Shown: positions 1-7,996 of the stretch, piece by piece | Layout of the letters: each line of letters starts with the position of its first letter | Position numbering within the stretch: the stretch's first letter is position 1 | From: Bacillota bacterium | GTDB taxonomy: Bacteria; Bacillota; Clostridia; Lachnospirales; Lachnospiraceae | NCBI GenBank assembly: GCA_023435895.1 | Contig: JAEZLH010000006.1 | Coordinates: forward strand, 62,001 to 126,000 | Direction of reading: 5' to 3' | DNA: 64,000 nucleotides | Notes under the pieces: model-generated | The model's database searches: none | What the model saw: the letters and a program-made list of their open reading frames with translations, nothing else | What the model was told of the DNA's origin: nothing | Position numbers and translations under genes: made by a program

Positions 1-1
1 A

Positions 2-466
2 GCTGGAAGAGGTTTTGCGGTGGTTGCAGCTGAAATCAAGAAGCTGGCTGAGCAATCCGCCGCATCTACTAAGAATATTGATGAAATGGTTATCGATTTA
101 CAAAAGAATTCGGAAGCAGCGGTAAAAACCATTACAGTTATGTCAACGACGATTAAAGAGCAATCCGATAGTGTTAACAGCAACAAGAACACCTACTTAA
201 CCATTGAAGAAGCCATCAAAGAAGCAGAGAAGAAGGTTGAACTTCTTAATGAATCGGGTAGGGATATGGATAAGATGAAAGAAGAGATTATGGATACGAT
301 CCAAAACCTTTCAGCCATTGCGCAAGAGAATTCTGCAGCCACGGAAGAGGTAACAGCATCCATGGTGGAACAGACTTCCTCCGTAGAGGAGATTGCAAAA
401 TCCAGTGAAGATCTAGCGAAGCTGGCACAGGAATTGCAGATGATAATCAAGAAGTTTACGCTATAA
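2..466 (+). CDS. Methyl-accepting chemotaxis protein, C-terminal fragment
   Basis: The reading frame is open from the first bases of the window (AGRGFAVVAAEIKKLAEQS), so the gene starts upstream and only the cytoplasmic signalling tip and distal coiled coil are seen. The motif GFAVVAAEIKKLAEQSA is the conserved hairpin region of chemoreceptors that contacts CheA/CheW. The remainder is long heptad-patterned helix (EENSAATEEVTASMVEQTSSVEEIA), the usual methylation and bundle region. Ligand specificity lies in the missing N-terminus and cannot be told. A terminator follows 48 bp after the stop. The family call is very secure. Confidence 0.93.
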   Translation, partial: AGRGFAVVAAEIKKLAEQSAASTKNIDEMVIDLQKNSEAAVKTITVMSTTIKEQSDSVNSNKNTYLTIEEAIKEAEKKVELLNESGRDMDKMKEEIMDTIQNLSAIAQENSAATEEVTASMVEQTSSVEEIAKSSEDLAKLAQELQMIIKKFTL

Positions 467-513
467 TATGAATTGATTAAGAAAAGAAAATTACTATAAA
501 CTAAAACATAATG

Positions 514-557
514 GAAAGAAGCCGTGATTTTGGTAAGAACTCGCGGTTTCTTTTTTG
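514..557 (+). terminator. Intrinsic terminator after the chemoreceptor
   Basis: AAGAAGCCGTGA pairs with TCGCGGTTTCTT, with two G-U/mismatch positions, and is followed by a run of T. The rest of the gap (558-807) is AT-rich. It contains a possible TATAAT near 704-709, about 100 bp before the Lrp-family gene, but no convincing -35, and nothing else I can assign. Confidence 0.75.
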
Positions 558-807
558 TTTAATCTTTCCGTTACAAACCGTTATTACAGGATAAAAATAG
601 TAAACCAAATATAACGAAACGTTAGATTATTGATAGAATTATGACTATAAGTACTAATACAACAAATAAGAAGAACGATATGTACTTAATCAATATTTTG
701 TTCTATAATTAATTAAAAATAAAGCATTGCGAATAGCACGTGAATAAGAAGTCAGGATAAAGGTATATGAATATGAAAGGACATAAATTAGGGAAAAGGA
801 GAGAAAT

Positions 808-1311
808 ATGGATAAGGTTGATTTTCAGATTATCAAGTTACTGGAAGAAAACGGAAGAATGACTCATGAGGATATAGGTAAAGAATTACATATATCACGT
901 CCTTCTGTTCATCAAAGAGTCAGTAAAATGGAGAATAGTGGAGTGTTGAAGGGCTACCGAAGTATAGTTGATTGGAATAAGTTGGATCAAAAGATTAAGG
1001 CTATTATTTTTATTAAAATTAAATGTTCGGATTTTAGAGAAATTGCATCTAAGATTATTACGCTTGAAATACCTGGAGTAAAAATATTGGAAGCACAGAG
1101 GCTTGCAGGTGAATGGTGCATTATGCTAAAAGTTAGAGTAGCAGATCCCAGGGATATCACATTGATGATCGATGAGATAGTAAAGTATCCTGAGGTTCAA
1201 GAAACTTCAACAACATTTATTTTATCGACGATTCTTGAGGATGGTAACTTGGAAATTGGATACGAAAAAAAGAAGGAAGGAATAACAAATGAATCAAAGG
1301 AAGTTAATTAA
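808..1311 (+). CDS. Lrp/AsnC-family transcriptional regulator
   Basis: An N-terminal winged helix-turn-helix (about residues 2-60, MDKVDFQIIKLLEENGRMTH then a recognition helix with ISRPSVHQRVSKM) is followed by an RAM-type ligand-binding sandwich (about 65-145). The length of 167 aa is normal for the family, with a slightly long charged tail. The start has a good AAAAGGAGAG Shine-Dalgarno. The coding region overlaps the downstream EamA exporter by 23 bp, so the two are translationally coupled. Inference: it senses an amino acid or related small molecule and controls that exporter. No effector can be predicted from sequence. Confidence 0.88.
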   Translation: MDKVDFQIIKLLEENGRMTHEDIGKELHISRPSVHQRVSKMENSGVLKGYRSIVDWNKLDQKIKAIIFIKIKCSDFREIASKIITLEIPGVKILEAQRLAGEWCIMLKVRVADPRDITLMIDEIVKYPEVQETSTTFILSTILEDGNLEIGYEKKKEGITNESKEVN

Positions 1312-2296
1312 GAAGAATAAAATACCCAGAAGCCGATCTATGATGATACTATTTGCATTGATTGCGGTGTACCTGTTTTGGGGAGGTACTTATTTGGGAA
1401 TGAAATTTGCGATTGAAACAATTCCTCCGTTTCTAATGGCTGGAGCTAGGTTTAGTATCGCCGGATGGATTCTTTACATATTTTATCGGTTGAAAGGTGA
1501 AAAGAGACCCACCTTTAAAGAATGGAAGAATGCCGGTATAGTGGGAGGACTTCTTTTGCTTGGTGGTAATGGCGTGGTTGCCTGGGCAGAACAACAGGTA
1601 CCTTCATCCATCGCCTCGGTTTTGATTGCTACGGTTCCAATCTGGATCATTGTTATAAATAGTGTTTCCTATCATAAACGTCCCAAAGCCGGTGCCATAA
1701 TTGGAATTGCACTTGGATTGTGTGGAATTGCTATATTAGTATGGGATTCAAACGGGGTCTCAAAATCTACAAATTTATTTGGAATGGTAGCGATTGTGTT
1801 AGCATCCCTATCCTGGTCAGCAGGTTCAATGTATTCCCGAACTGCTAAACTACCCAAAGCACCACTTTTGTCAACGGGCATGCAGATGATAGTAGGTGGT
1901 ATCTTGCTTTTGATTACAGCGGTATTTCATGGAGATTATCAAGGCTTCGAACTCTCGAAGATATCAATAAACTCATGGATTGCGATGGGGTATTTGATTG
2001 TTTTTGGATCTCTGATCGGCTTTACCGCATATATCTGGCTGTTAAAGAATACAGAACCATCATTGGTCTCCACTCATGCCTTTGTTAACCCCATTGTTGC
2101 GGTATTTCTAGGATGGTTTCTTGCAGGTGAGAAGATCGGTGCAAACGCATTGGTAGCTGCATTAATTATCATAGCTGCTGTCGCAAGTATAACCATCTTT
2201 CGTGAAAAAAGCATTCCAAAGGATAATCCCACAAGTGAAAGTAATATTAGCCATGATTTTGCTTTAGAGGAACGGGCAATTACAATCGATAAATAG
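1289..2296 (+). CDS. EamA/DMT-superfamily exporter
   Basis: A 335-aa membrane protein with about ten hydrophobic helices arranged as two EamA repeats. The first begins near residue 19 with YLFWGGTYLGMKFAIE, and the second near residue 165. PPFLMAGARF and the late SLIGFTAYIWLLKNTEPS segment are typical of this family of metabolite exporters (RhaT/YdcZ/PecM-like). The start lies inside the Lrp-like gene after an AAGGAAGG site. Overlap with a regulator of the amino-acid-responsive Lrp family suggests amino-acid or analogue efflux, but substrate prediction in this superfamily is unreliable. The last 30 residues are polar and probably cytoplasmic. Confidence 0.88.
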   Translation: MNQRKLIKKNKIPRSRSMMILFALIAVYLFWGGTYLGMKFAIETIPPFLMAGARFSIAGWILYIFYRLKGEKRPTFKEWKNAGIVGGLLLLGGNGVVAWAEQQVPSSIASVLIATVPIWIIVINSVSYHKRPKAGAIIGIALGLCGIAILVWDSNGVSKSTNLFGMVAIVLASLSWSAGSMYSRTAKLPKAPLLSTGMQMIVGGILLLITAVFHGDYQGFELSKISINSWIAMGYLIVFGSLIGFTAYIWLLKNTEPSLVSTHAFVNPIVAVFLGWFLAGEKIGANALVAALIIIAAVASITIFREKSIPKDNPTSESNISHDFALEERAITIDK

Positions 2297-2306
2297 TAAT
2301 ATACCG

Positions 2307-2351
2307 AGGTATACATCATTCCTGCCTAGTATGAAGATGTATACCTTTTTT
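2307..2351 (+). terminator. Intrinsic terminator of the Lrp-EamA operon
   Basis: AGGTATACATC and GATGTATACCT form a perfect 11-bp stem around an 18-nt loop, followed by a T run. The stop codon of the exporter is 11 bp upstream. Confidence 0.88.
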
Positions 2352-2473
2352 ATGCAACATTGTTAAGATGATGGTATTGATAATTGGCGATAGTGAAAAG
2401 AATACTTCGATTCATGTATTAGTAAGCTTGAATGTCATAATGCTGATGAATAAAAATATGGATGAATATTAAA

Positions 2474-3316
2474 TTAGGACGGCTGGTCTTTCATAAATTG
2501 TAGAATCTTATTCTTTGTATCACTCCCCTCCACAGGAGTGAAAATGTTAATTCTTAAATTCGTATTATCAGCGATTAGATATCCGGTTTCTTCAAAATTT
2601 AGACATCCTAGTGTTGGATGATTGATTGTTTTAAGACGATTATCTTCTGCTATCACATTATGCATTGACCACCATAAGTCAAATTCCTTGCTCTCATTTC
2701 GGAGTTCATTGACAAACTCTTCTATCCAGGGATCATCAATATATTTATCATAGGAGGATCGGAATCTGGCAACCATTGTCTGGGCAGCAGAGTTCCAATC
2801 AGAGAAGGTATTCCTGAAATCGTCATTAGTAAACATGATTTTAAGGAGGTTACGCTGTAAAAAATCGATCTTTTCGTAGTCAAAGGAAAGTGTGGAAGCA
2901 GCTTTATTCCAAGCAAGTACATTCCAACGGACATCAGTGATAATAGCAGGGGAATATTCTAAACTATCCAGGACATGTTGTATCATGGGATTAATAATCT
3001 CATCATTTTTAGGCATATTGGCTGGGGATGCCTGTCCGGCAAGGGTATAGAGATGTATTGTTTCCTGTTTATCGAGCATCAAGGTTCTTGCAAGACTTTC
3101 AAGAACTTGAGTGGAGACCTGAATTGGACGACCCTGTTCAATCCAGGTATACCAAGTAAGACCAATTCCAGAAAGTGTAGCAACTTCCTCTCTTCTAAGC
3201 CCCGGAGTGCGACGGCGGTTGCCTGCTGGTAAGCCGACTTGAGAGGGGAGGATTTTCGCACGCCGTGTCTTTAAAAAATCTCCAAATTCTTTATATCGCT
3301 GTTGTGAACTATCCAT
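2474..3316 (-). CDS. MmyB-type XRE transcriptional regulator
   Basis: 280 aa. An N-terminal XRE helix-turn-helix (about residues 8-80) has the signature RRRTPGLRREEVATLSGIGLT followed by WYTWIEQGR. The C-terminal domain (about 110-270) is the MmyB-like ligand-binding PAS fold, recognisable by HPTLGCLNFEETGYLI. Regulators of this group, well known in actinobacteria, usually sit beside and control a short-chain or aldo-keto oxidoreductase. Here a divergent NAD-dependent reductase starts 314 bp away, which fits. The natural ligand is unknown; fatty-acid-like ligands have been seen in related structures. Confidence 0.9.
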   Translation of the reverse strand: MDSSQQRYKEFGDFLKTRRAKILPSQVGLPAGNRRRTPGLRREEVATLSGIGLTWYTWIEQGRPIQVSTQVLESLARTLMLDKQETIHLYTLAGQASPANMPKNDEIINPMIQHVLDSLEYSPAIITDVRWNVLAWNKAASTLSFDYEKIDFLQRNLLKIMFTNDDFRNTFSDWNSAAQTMVARFRSSYDKYIDDPWIEEFVNELRNESKEFDLWWSMHNVIAEDNRLKTINHPTLGCLNFEETGYLIADNTNLRINIFTPVEGSDTKNKILQFMKDQPS

Positions 3317-3630
3317 AATCTGTTTCCTTTCTTATTTGGAGCATTCTATTTATTTGGCGTCACTAGAATGACGGTATCATGCTGATGATTTTCATACTAT
3401 TATAAATCCACCATCCTGAACAAATCAACCTAATAGAGATAATATTTATTTAATATTATTACCTAAAGGCTTAAAGGAAATTAACAAGTGGACTCAGGAA
3501 AAGGGAGGTTCTATAGTTTAACCTGGTAGTATTAATAATAGTATAAACAGACTCCTTTTTCATTTTTGTGAATGTGCTATTCTAAAGGCATCAAAATATT
3601 AAATCCACATATTGAAAAGGAGTTAATTCC
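3317..3630. other. Divergent intergenic region between MmyB-type regulator and reductase
   Basis: This 314-bp gap must hold both divergent promoters. I see TTATTTGG-type half-sites repeated near 3335 and 3351, and a short inverted repeat AGGTT/AACCT around 3507-3525. I see no strong -35/-10 pair or terminator. A good AAAAGGAG ribosome site precedes the reductase start. Confidence 0.4.
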
Positions 3631-4662
3631 ATGAAAGAAAAGGAAACAGTACTTGTCACCGGGGGAACCGGTTATATTGCAACTTACATTATTGATCAAC
3701 TTCTCAAAAACGGTTATAAAGTCCGTACCACATTACGTTCCCTTAACCGCGAAAAAGAAGTAAGGGCTGCATTAGCAGAGCTTGGGCAAACGCCTGAAAG
3801 TGAATTGGAATTTTTTGAGGCAGATTTAACAGCGGATGGCGGATGGGCAGAGGCTACTGCTAATGTTACCTATGTAATGCATGTTGCGTCACCTCTTCCC
3901 ATTACAATGCCAAAGGATGAGAATGAATTGATTATTCCCGCGAAGGAAGGCGCCCTTAGGGTGCTTAAAGCTGCAAAAAAGGCTGGTGTAAAAAGAGTGG
4001 TAATGACTTCAGCGTTTGGAGCTGCCGGAATGGGTTATACAAAAGAGAAAAATAATTATGTATTTACAGAAAAGGATTGGAGTAATCTTGAACCGGGAAC
4101 TAAGATAAACGCCTATTATAAAAGTAAAACAATTGCAGAAAAAAATGCTTGGGAGTTTATACATCAGGAAGGAGGCAGTTTAGAGCTGGCAACCATATTA
4201 CCGGTAGCAGTGATGGGTCCAGTACTTAGAAAGAAAGCCACCGGAACGAATTATCTGGTTCAAATGTTGTTATCCGGTAAAATGCCGGGATATTTAGATT
4301 TTTACATGCCGGTAGTCGATGTAAGAGATCTGGCTAATGCTCATATTCTGGCGATGGAAGCACCAAAGGCGGCAGGAGAACGCTTTATTATTTCTAATGG
4401 GTTATCACTACCTATGAAGCAAATTGGTATGATTTTAAAGAAGCATCTAGGAGAAGAGGCTAGAAAAGTACCAAAAAGAACAATTCCCAATTGGGTAATA
4501 AGAGTTTCCGCTTTGTTTATTCCAATGGCTAGAGATACAGCTTCTGATTTAGGGGTGAATCGTAAAATGAGTAATGCAAAAGCATTGAAACTATTAAACT
4601 GGAAGCCGGTTTACAGCATTGAAGATACGATTATTGCAACAGCAAAATCAATTATTCAATAA
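3631..4662 (+). CDS. NAD(P)-dependent epimerase/dihydroflavonol-reductase-like oxidoreductase
   Basis: 343 aa, an extended short-chain dehydrogenase. The N-terminal Rossmann fold carries TGGTGYIATYIIDQLL (GxxGxxA nucleotide motif, about residues 10-25). The catalytic YxxxK is seen in AYYKSKTIAEK (about residues 169-179) with an upstream TSAFGA serine. The overall pattern (MHVASPLP, LPVAVMGP, VDVRDLANAHI) matches the dihydroflavonol 4-reductase / aldehyde reductase group that reduces ketones or aldehydes with NADPH. The divergent MmyB-type regulator is the likely controller. Substrate unknown; detoxification of a carbonyl compound is a reasonable inference. Confidence 0.88.
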   Translation: MKEKETVLVTGGTGYIATYIIDQLLKNGYKVRTTLRSLNREKEVRAALAELGQTPESELEFFEADLTADGGWAEATANVTYVMHVASPLPITMPKDENELIIPAKEGALRVLKAAKKAGVKRVVMTSAFGAAGMGYTKEKNNYVFTEKDWSNLEPGTKINAYYKSKTIAEKNAWEFIHQEGGSLELATILPVAVMGPVLRKKATGTNYLVQMLLSGKMPGYLDFYMPVVDVRDLANAHILAMEAPKAAGERFIISNGLSLPMKQIGMILKKHLGEEARKVPKRTIPNWVIRVSALFIPMARDTASDLGVNRKMSNAKALKLLNWKPVYSIEDTIIATAKSIIQ

Positions 4663-4838
4663 AATCTAACAGGAAATGAGAATACTAGAAGCATGCGGGA
4701 AGCGAAGAATATAGTATACTTTAAAACGAGAGTTGATATCATATTGCATTAAAATTTCATTCTATAAATATCATAGTAATATTAATAGAGTTATGTTATT
4801 ATGAATCTTAAAATATATTCTGAATTGGAGTGATTGGA

Positions 4839-5489
4839 ATGAAAATAATTGCAATTAACGGAAGCCCCAGAAAAAGCTGGAATACGGCTACATTACTTAA
4901 TAAAACGCTGGAAGGAGCTGCCTCAAAAGGGGCACAAACAGAATTAATTCACTTGTATGATAAGGATTTTAAAGGATGCATTAGCTGTTTTGCCTGTAAG
5001 AGAAAAGGCGGAGAATATGGTAAATGTGCCATGAAGGATGAATTAACGCCGATTCTTGAGAAAATGAAGGAAGCAGATGCAATTGTATTTGGCTCACCCA
5101 TCTATTATGCGAATATTTCCTCTGGAATGATCGCTTTATTGGAGCGATTTCTTTTCTCGAATATGATTTATAGTGCAGAGATTCCTACGGTTTTTCCAAG
5201 GAAGATAGCGAGCGCATTTATATACACCATGAATGTATCAGAAGCTTATGTGGATCAAATCGGATATAAGGGGAAGATGGCGTACCATGAGAATTCTATT
5301 GCGAAAACCTTAGGAAAGCCAGTAGAGTCATTGTATTGTTATAACACCTATCAGTTCACTGACTACGATAAATACGAATCGTCTATTTTCTCAGAGAAGG
5401 ATAAGGCGAAGCATAGAGAAGAACAGTTCCCTGTGGATTGTCAAAAGGCATTTGCACTGGGAGAGAAGCTTGCGTGCATAGAGAATTAA
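4839..5489 (+). CDS. Flavodoxin-family NAD(P)H-dependent oxidoreductase
   Basis: 216 aa. The N-terminus MKIIAINGSPRKSWNTATLL is the FMN-phosphate binding loop of NADPH-dependent FMN reductases, and GSPIYYANISSGMIALLERF is the second flavin loop. A cysteine cluster (CISCFACK then a ninth-residue-later C) resembles that of iron-sulfur flavoproteins but with wider last spacing. An in-frame GTG exists at 4830, but the GGAG of the ribosome site overlaps it and lies 8 nt before ATG 4839, so I use the ATG. It stands alone, followed by a terminator. Role: probably quinone, flavin or electron-acceptor reduction. Confidence 0.85.
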   Translation: MKIIAINGSPRKSWNTATLLNKTLEGAASKGAQTELIHLYDKDFKGCISCFACKRKGGEYGKCAMKDELTPILEKMKEADAIVFGSPIYYANISSGMIALLERFLFSNMIYSAEIPTVFPRKIASAFIYTMNVSEAYVDQIGYKGKMAYHENSIAKTLGKPVESLYCYNTYQFTDYDKYESSIFSEKDKAKHREEQFPVDCQKAFALGEKLACIEN

Positions 5490-5638
5490 TTAATGTAACA
5501 GCATAAGGAAAGCAGATGGGGTATTGAAAATTATTAATGTTCACTGGTACAAAAGAAGATTCTATACCTTAAATCTTTGATGAATTAAATTATTTCAACA
5601 AGCATACAGGAATTCGAATTTTAGAAAGCATAGAGAAT

Positions 5639-5672
5639 GGAGTCGGCTAGATGGAATAGTCGACTCTATTTT
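5639..5672 (+). terminator. Terminator-like hairpin between convergent genes
   Basis: GAGTCGGCTA and TAGTCGACTC form a stem with one mismatch, followed by TATTTTAT. It overlaps the last codons of the Fur-family gene on the other strand, so it more likely serves the forward flavoprotein transcript. Confidence 0.6.
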
Positions 5673-6088
5673 ATATGGCACTCCTTGCAAAAGCCAAACA
5701 CTTCAAGATTATGTCCGGTAACATAGAAATCACCATCTTCTAGTTTTGGGATAAAGTTTTCCATAGGGCAATTTTCCATGGAAATAATTTTATGGCAATT
5801 CATACAGACTGCATAATGTTTATGCTTATAACGGTTTAACTCATAAAGAGCCATCTCATTATTAATTACGCTTCTTTTAATTACAAGACCCTTACTAACG
5901 AAGAGTTCCAGTACGCGATAAACGGTTGAAAGCCAGACAAGTTCACCATTATGTTCCATTCTCGAGCAAATATCCGATGCACTGAGTGGAGTTTGGGATT
6001 GCTCCAAAATGCACAATACACTTTCACGCTGCTTTGTTCGTTTGACTCCCTCGGGCCAACTGCTTAGTAGTTCACTCACTTTATTCAC
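5666..6088 (-). CDS. zur: Fur-family metal-responsive repressor, probably Zur
   Basis: 140 aa, normal Fur length. A winged helix (about residues 12-80, with STVYRVLELFVSKGLV) precedes a dimerisation/metal domain. That domain has HKHYAVCMNC (C95, C98) and FCKEC (C134, C137), the four-cysteine structural zinc site, plus nearby histidines for the sensory site. Fur, PerR and Zur cannot be separated on motifs alone. The adjoining ZnuABC transporter genes and the paired operators between znuC and znuA make zinc the best guess. It is co-oriented with znuCB but separated from znuB by 293 bp, so it may have its own promoter. Confidence 0.85.
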   Translation of the reverse strand: MNKVSELLSSWPEGVKRTKQRESVLCILEQSQTPLSASDICSRMEHNGELVWLSTVYRVLELFVSKGLVIKRSVINNEMALYELNRYKHKHYAVCMNCHKIISMENCPMENFIPKLEDGDFYVTGHNLEVFGFCKECHIK

Positions 6089-6220
6089 CCCCTTATTTCC
6101 TAACTATATATTATGATTGACGTATAGCAGTAGTTGCAACCTATCATTCAACTAATAATTAATAAAATGTAGCTGTACCTAAGCTAATCCAAAGTTCTAT
6201 ACAAAATGTCTATGCTTTCT

Positions 6221-6245
6221 AGTAGCACCGGATAAAGTTGCTACT
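6221..6245. other. Small hairpin between znuB and the Fur-family gene
   Basis: AGTAGCA and TGCTACT form a perfect 7-bp stem with an 11-nt loop in the gap between the two minus-strand genes. Neither side has a real T tract on the minus strand, so I do not call it a terminator. It may process or attenuate znuB read-through. Confidence 0.35.
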
Positions 6246-6381
6246 GTGTTTAAGTTTATTATAAAATGTTAAGCTTAGAAGTCAAGCATTATGGTTCACC
6301 AATCCGATTCTTTGAAACCTACTCACGTCGGAGTATAACGAAAAGAGTTAGGAGTTTTATATTTTTCAATTACCAATCTTT

Positions 6382-7197
6382 TTAAGCAGCTTGATGGACA
6401 ACGGTATAAATTCGCTTACTTAATAAAACAATAACAAGAACTGCAACAGATACAAGAGCAGTAAAACCTCCAGGAGCAACATTAAGATAATAGGAGAGGA
6501 ACAGCCCCAGCATTATGTCAATAACACTAAAAATTACAGAGAAGATTAATGTAAGTTTAAACCCTTTGCCAAGCTGCATGGCAGTTGCAACGGGAAGTGC
6601 AATCATGGAACTTAACACCAATACACCTACAATTCGAATAGAGATTGAGATTGCACATGCTACCAGGATGGAGAACACGTAATTAATTACTCTCACTTTT
6701 ACGCCAGCAACCTTGGCAGCTTCTTCATCATAGGCGATAAATATCATTTGATGATATAAAACAATGAGCGTTAACACGGAGACAACACTTAATATCAATA
6801 CCATAACCATATCAAAATGGGTAACAGTCAGTATGCTTCCGAACATAAAAGAATCAGCACTTGCATGTAGCTTGCCGGAACTCATGATAGTGATAGCGGT
6901 ACCAACACTTAGTGAAAGTACGATGGTAAGCACAAGATCTGTATATTTTTTAAAATAACTTCTTAAGAACTCAATTAATGCGCCACAGATTGATGTAAAC
7001 AGAAATGCAAATAGGGTAGGGTTCTGTTTGGACAACAAACCGATGGAAATCCCTGCCAATGAAGCATGGGACAAAGTATCGCCAATCATGGAATAACGGC
7101 GCAGTACCAAAAAAATACCGATACTTGGGCACAGTATTGAAATAAATACCGAAACAAAAATAGCATTTTGCATAAAACTATAATTAAGCATTTTCAT
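6382..7197 (-). CDS. znuB: Zinc ABC transporter permease
   Basis: 271 aa, entirely hydrophobic with seven to nine predicted helices. It carries the metal-type ABC-3 permease signature VLRRYSMIGDTLSHASLAGISIG near residues 32-53, the segment that contacts the ATPase. Its start overlaps the end of znuC by 14 bp, so the two are coupled. It forms the membrane channel for the ZnuA/ZnuC system. Manganese transporters of this family look the same, so zinc is inferred from ZnuA and the regulator. Confidence 0.92.
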   Translation of the reverse strand: MKMLNYSFMQNAIFVSVFISILCPSIGIFLVLRRYSMIGDTLSHASLAGISIGLLSKQNPTLFAFLFTSICGALIEFLRSYFKKYTDLVLTIVLSLSVGTAITIMSSGKLHASADSFMFGSILTVTHFDMVMVLILSVVSVLTLIVLYHQMIFIAYDEEAAKVAGVKVRVINYVFSILVACAISISIRIVGVLVLSSMIALPVATAMQLGKGFKLTLIFSVIFSVIDIMLGLFLSYYLNVAPGGFTALVSVAVLVIVLLSKRIYTVVHQAA

Positions 7198-7858
7198 CTT
7201 CCTTTTCTTTGTTTATAAACTCATTAGCATATTGTTTTGGCGTACAAAGATGTCCTTCTCCATCCACCAGGTGATAAATCAGAGTAGAATTTGATATAGC
7301 GGCATCTAAATTATGCTCTACAGAAATGATGGTTATGCCGTGCTCCTGATTGATCTTTTTTAGAAAACGATAAATCTCTTTTTGACTGTGTATATCCACG
7401 CCGGTAGAAGGCTCATCCAAAATCAGTAAATCGGGAGAGCCCATTAAAGCTCTTGCAATCAGTATTTTCTGACTTTGTCCTCCGGATAAGGTTCCCATTA
7501 ATGAATTCTTAAAATCATACATCCCTACTTGGTTCAAACAATTCTCAATGACCCCTTTATCTTTAATCTTAAGAAGTTTACGATAGGAGTTGAGCATTTC
7601 ATAAACGGTTATCGGGAAATTGATATTAGAAAAATCATTTCGCTGAGGTACGTAACCAATTTGGCTCGCAGTGGAAAGAATGCTTCCTGATGTAGGTTTG
7701 ATGAACTTTAATAATAACCGGATCAAGGTGCTTTTACCGGAGCCGTTCTCACCCAGAACAGACACATATTCGCCATCCTTGATTTCAAGATTAAGGCCTT
7801 TTAATATATAGGGTGACACGCTTGTAAAAGAAAAAAATAAATTATCTGCTTTTATCAT
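7184..7858 (-). CDS. znuC: Zinc ABC transporter ATP-binding protein
   Basis: Walker A GENGSGKST, signature LSGGQSQKILIARAL, Walker B LLILDEP and the switch histidine in ISVEHN are all present, so the ATPase should be active. I place the start at ATG 7858, which has AGAGAGG 8 nt upstream. An in-frame ATG 27 bp earlier lies on top of the promoter region and has no site. The product is 224 aa, within the usual ZnuC range. Transcription should start just downstream of the -10 at 7885-7890, next to the operator at 7893-7913. Confidence 0.92.
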   Translation of the reverse strand: MIKADNLFFSFTSVSPYILKGLNLEIKDGEYVSVLGENGSGKSTLIRLLLKFIKPTSGSILSTASQIGYVPQRNDFSNINFPITVYEMLNSYRKLLKIKDKGVIENCLNQVGMYDFKNSLMGTLSGGQSQKILIARALMGSPDLLILDEPSTGVDIHSQKEIYRFLKKINQEHGITIISVEHNLDAAISNSTLIYHLVDGEGHLCTPKQYANEFINKEKEDENA

Positions 7859-7884
7859 AAGAAGATCCTCTCTGAATTCCCACA

Positions 7885-7913
7885 ATTATAAATGCAAATG
7901 ATACGCATTTGCA
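7885..7913 (-). promoter_or_regulatory. znuCB promoter with embedded operator
   Basis: On the minus strand a perfect TATAAT lies at 7890-7885. The 21-bp palindrome fills the space upstream where the spacer and -35 should be, so repressor binding would block polymerase directly. The -35 (TGCAAA at 7913-7908) is poor. Confidence 0.6.
7893..7913. promoter_or_regulatory. Zur-type operator 1
   Basis: Near-perfect 21-bp palindrome with arms TGCAAAT and ATTTGCA around a 7-bp centre. The same 21 bp, together with eight flanking bases on the left (ATTATAAA), recur exactly 60 bp to the right. The size and symmetry fit a Fur-family dimer site. Confidence 0.8.
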
Positions 7914-7915
7914 TC

Positions 7916-7944
7916 TTGACAAAATTATCCGTGAAAGCTATTAT
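7916..7944 (+). promoter_or_regulatory. znuA promoter
   Basis: TTGACA (7916-7921) and TATTAT (7939-7944) with an ideal 17-bp spacer, lying between the two operators. Initiation would fall inside operator 2. Confidence 0.82.
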
Positions 7945-7952
7945 ATTATAAA

Positions 7953-7973
7953 TGCAAATGATACGCATTTGCA
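7953..7973. promoter_or_regulatory. Zur-type operator 2
   Basis: Identical in all 21 bases to operator 1. It covers the expected transcription start of znuA, so binding should prevent initiation or promoter clearance. It ends 11 bp before the znuA ribosome site. Confidence 0.8.
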
Positions 7974-7996
7974 AGTACTTTTTTGGAGGTAGATAA

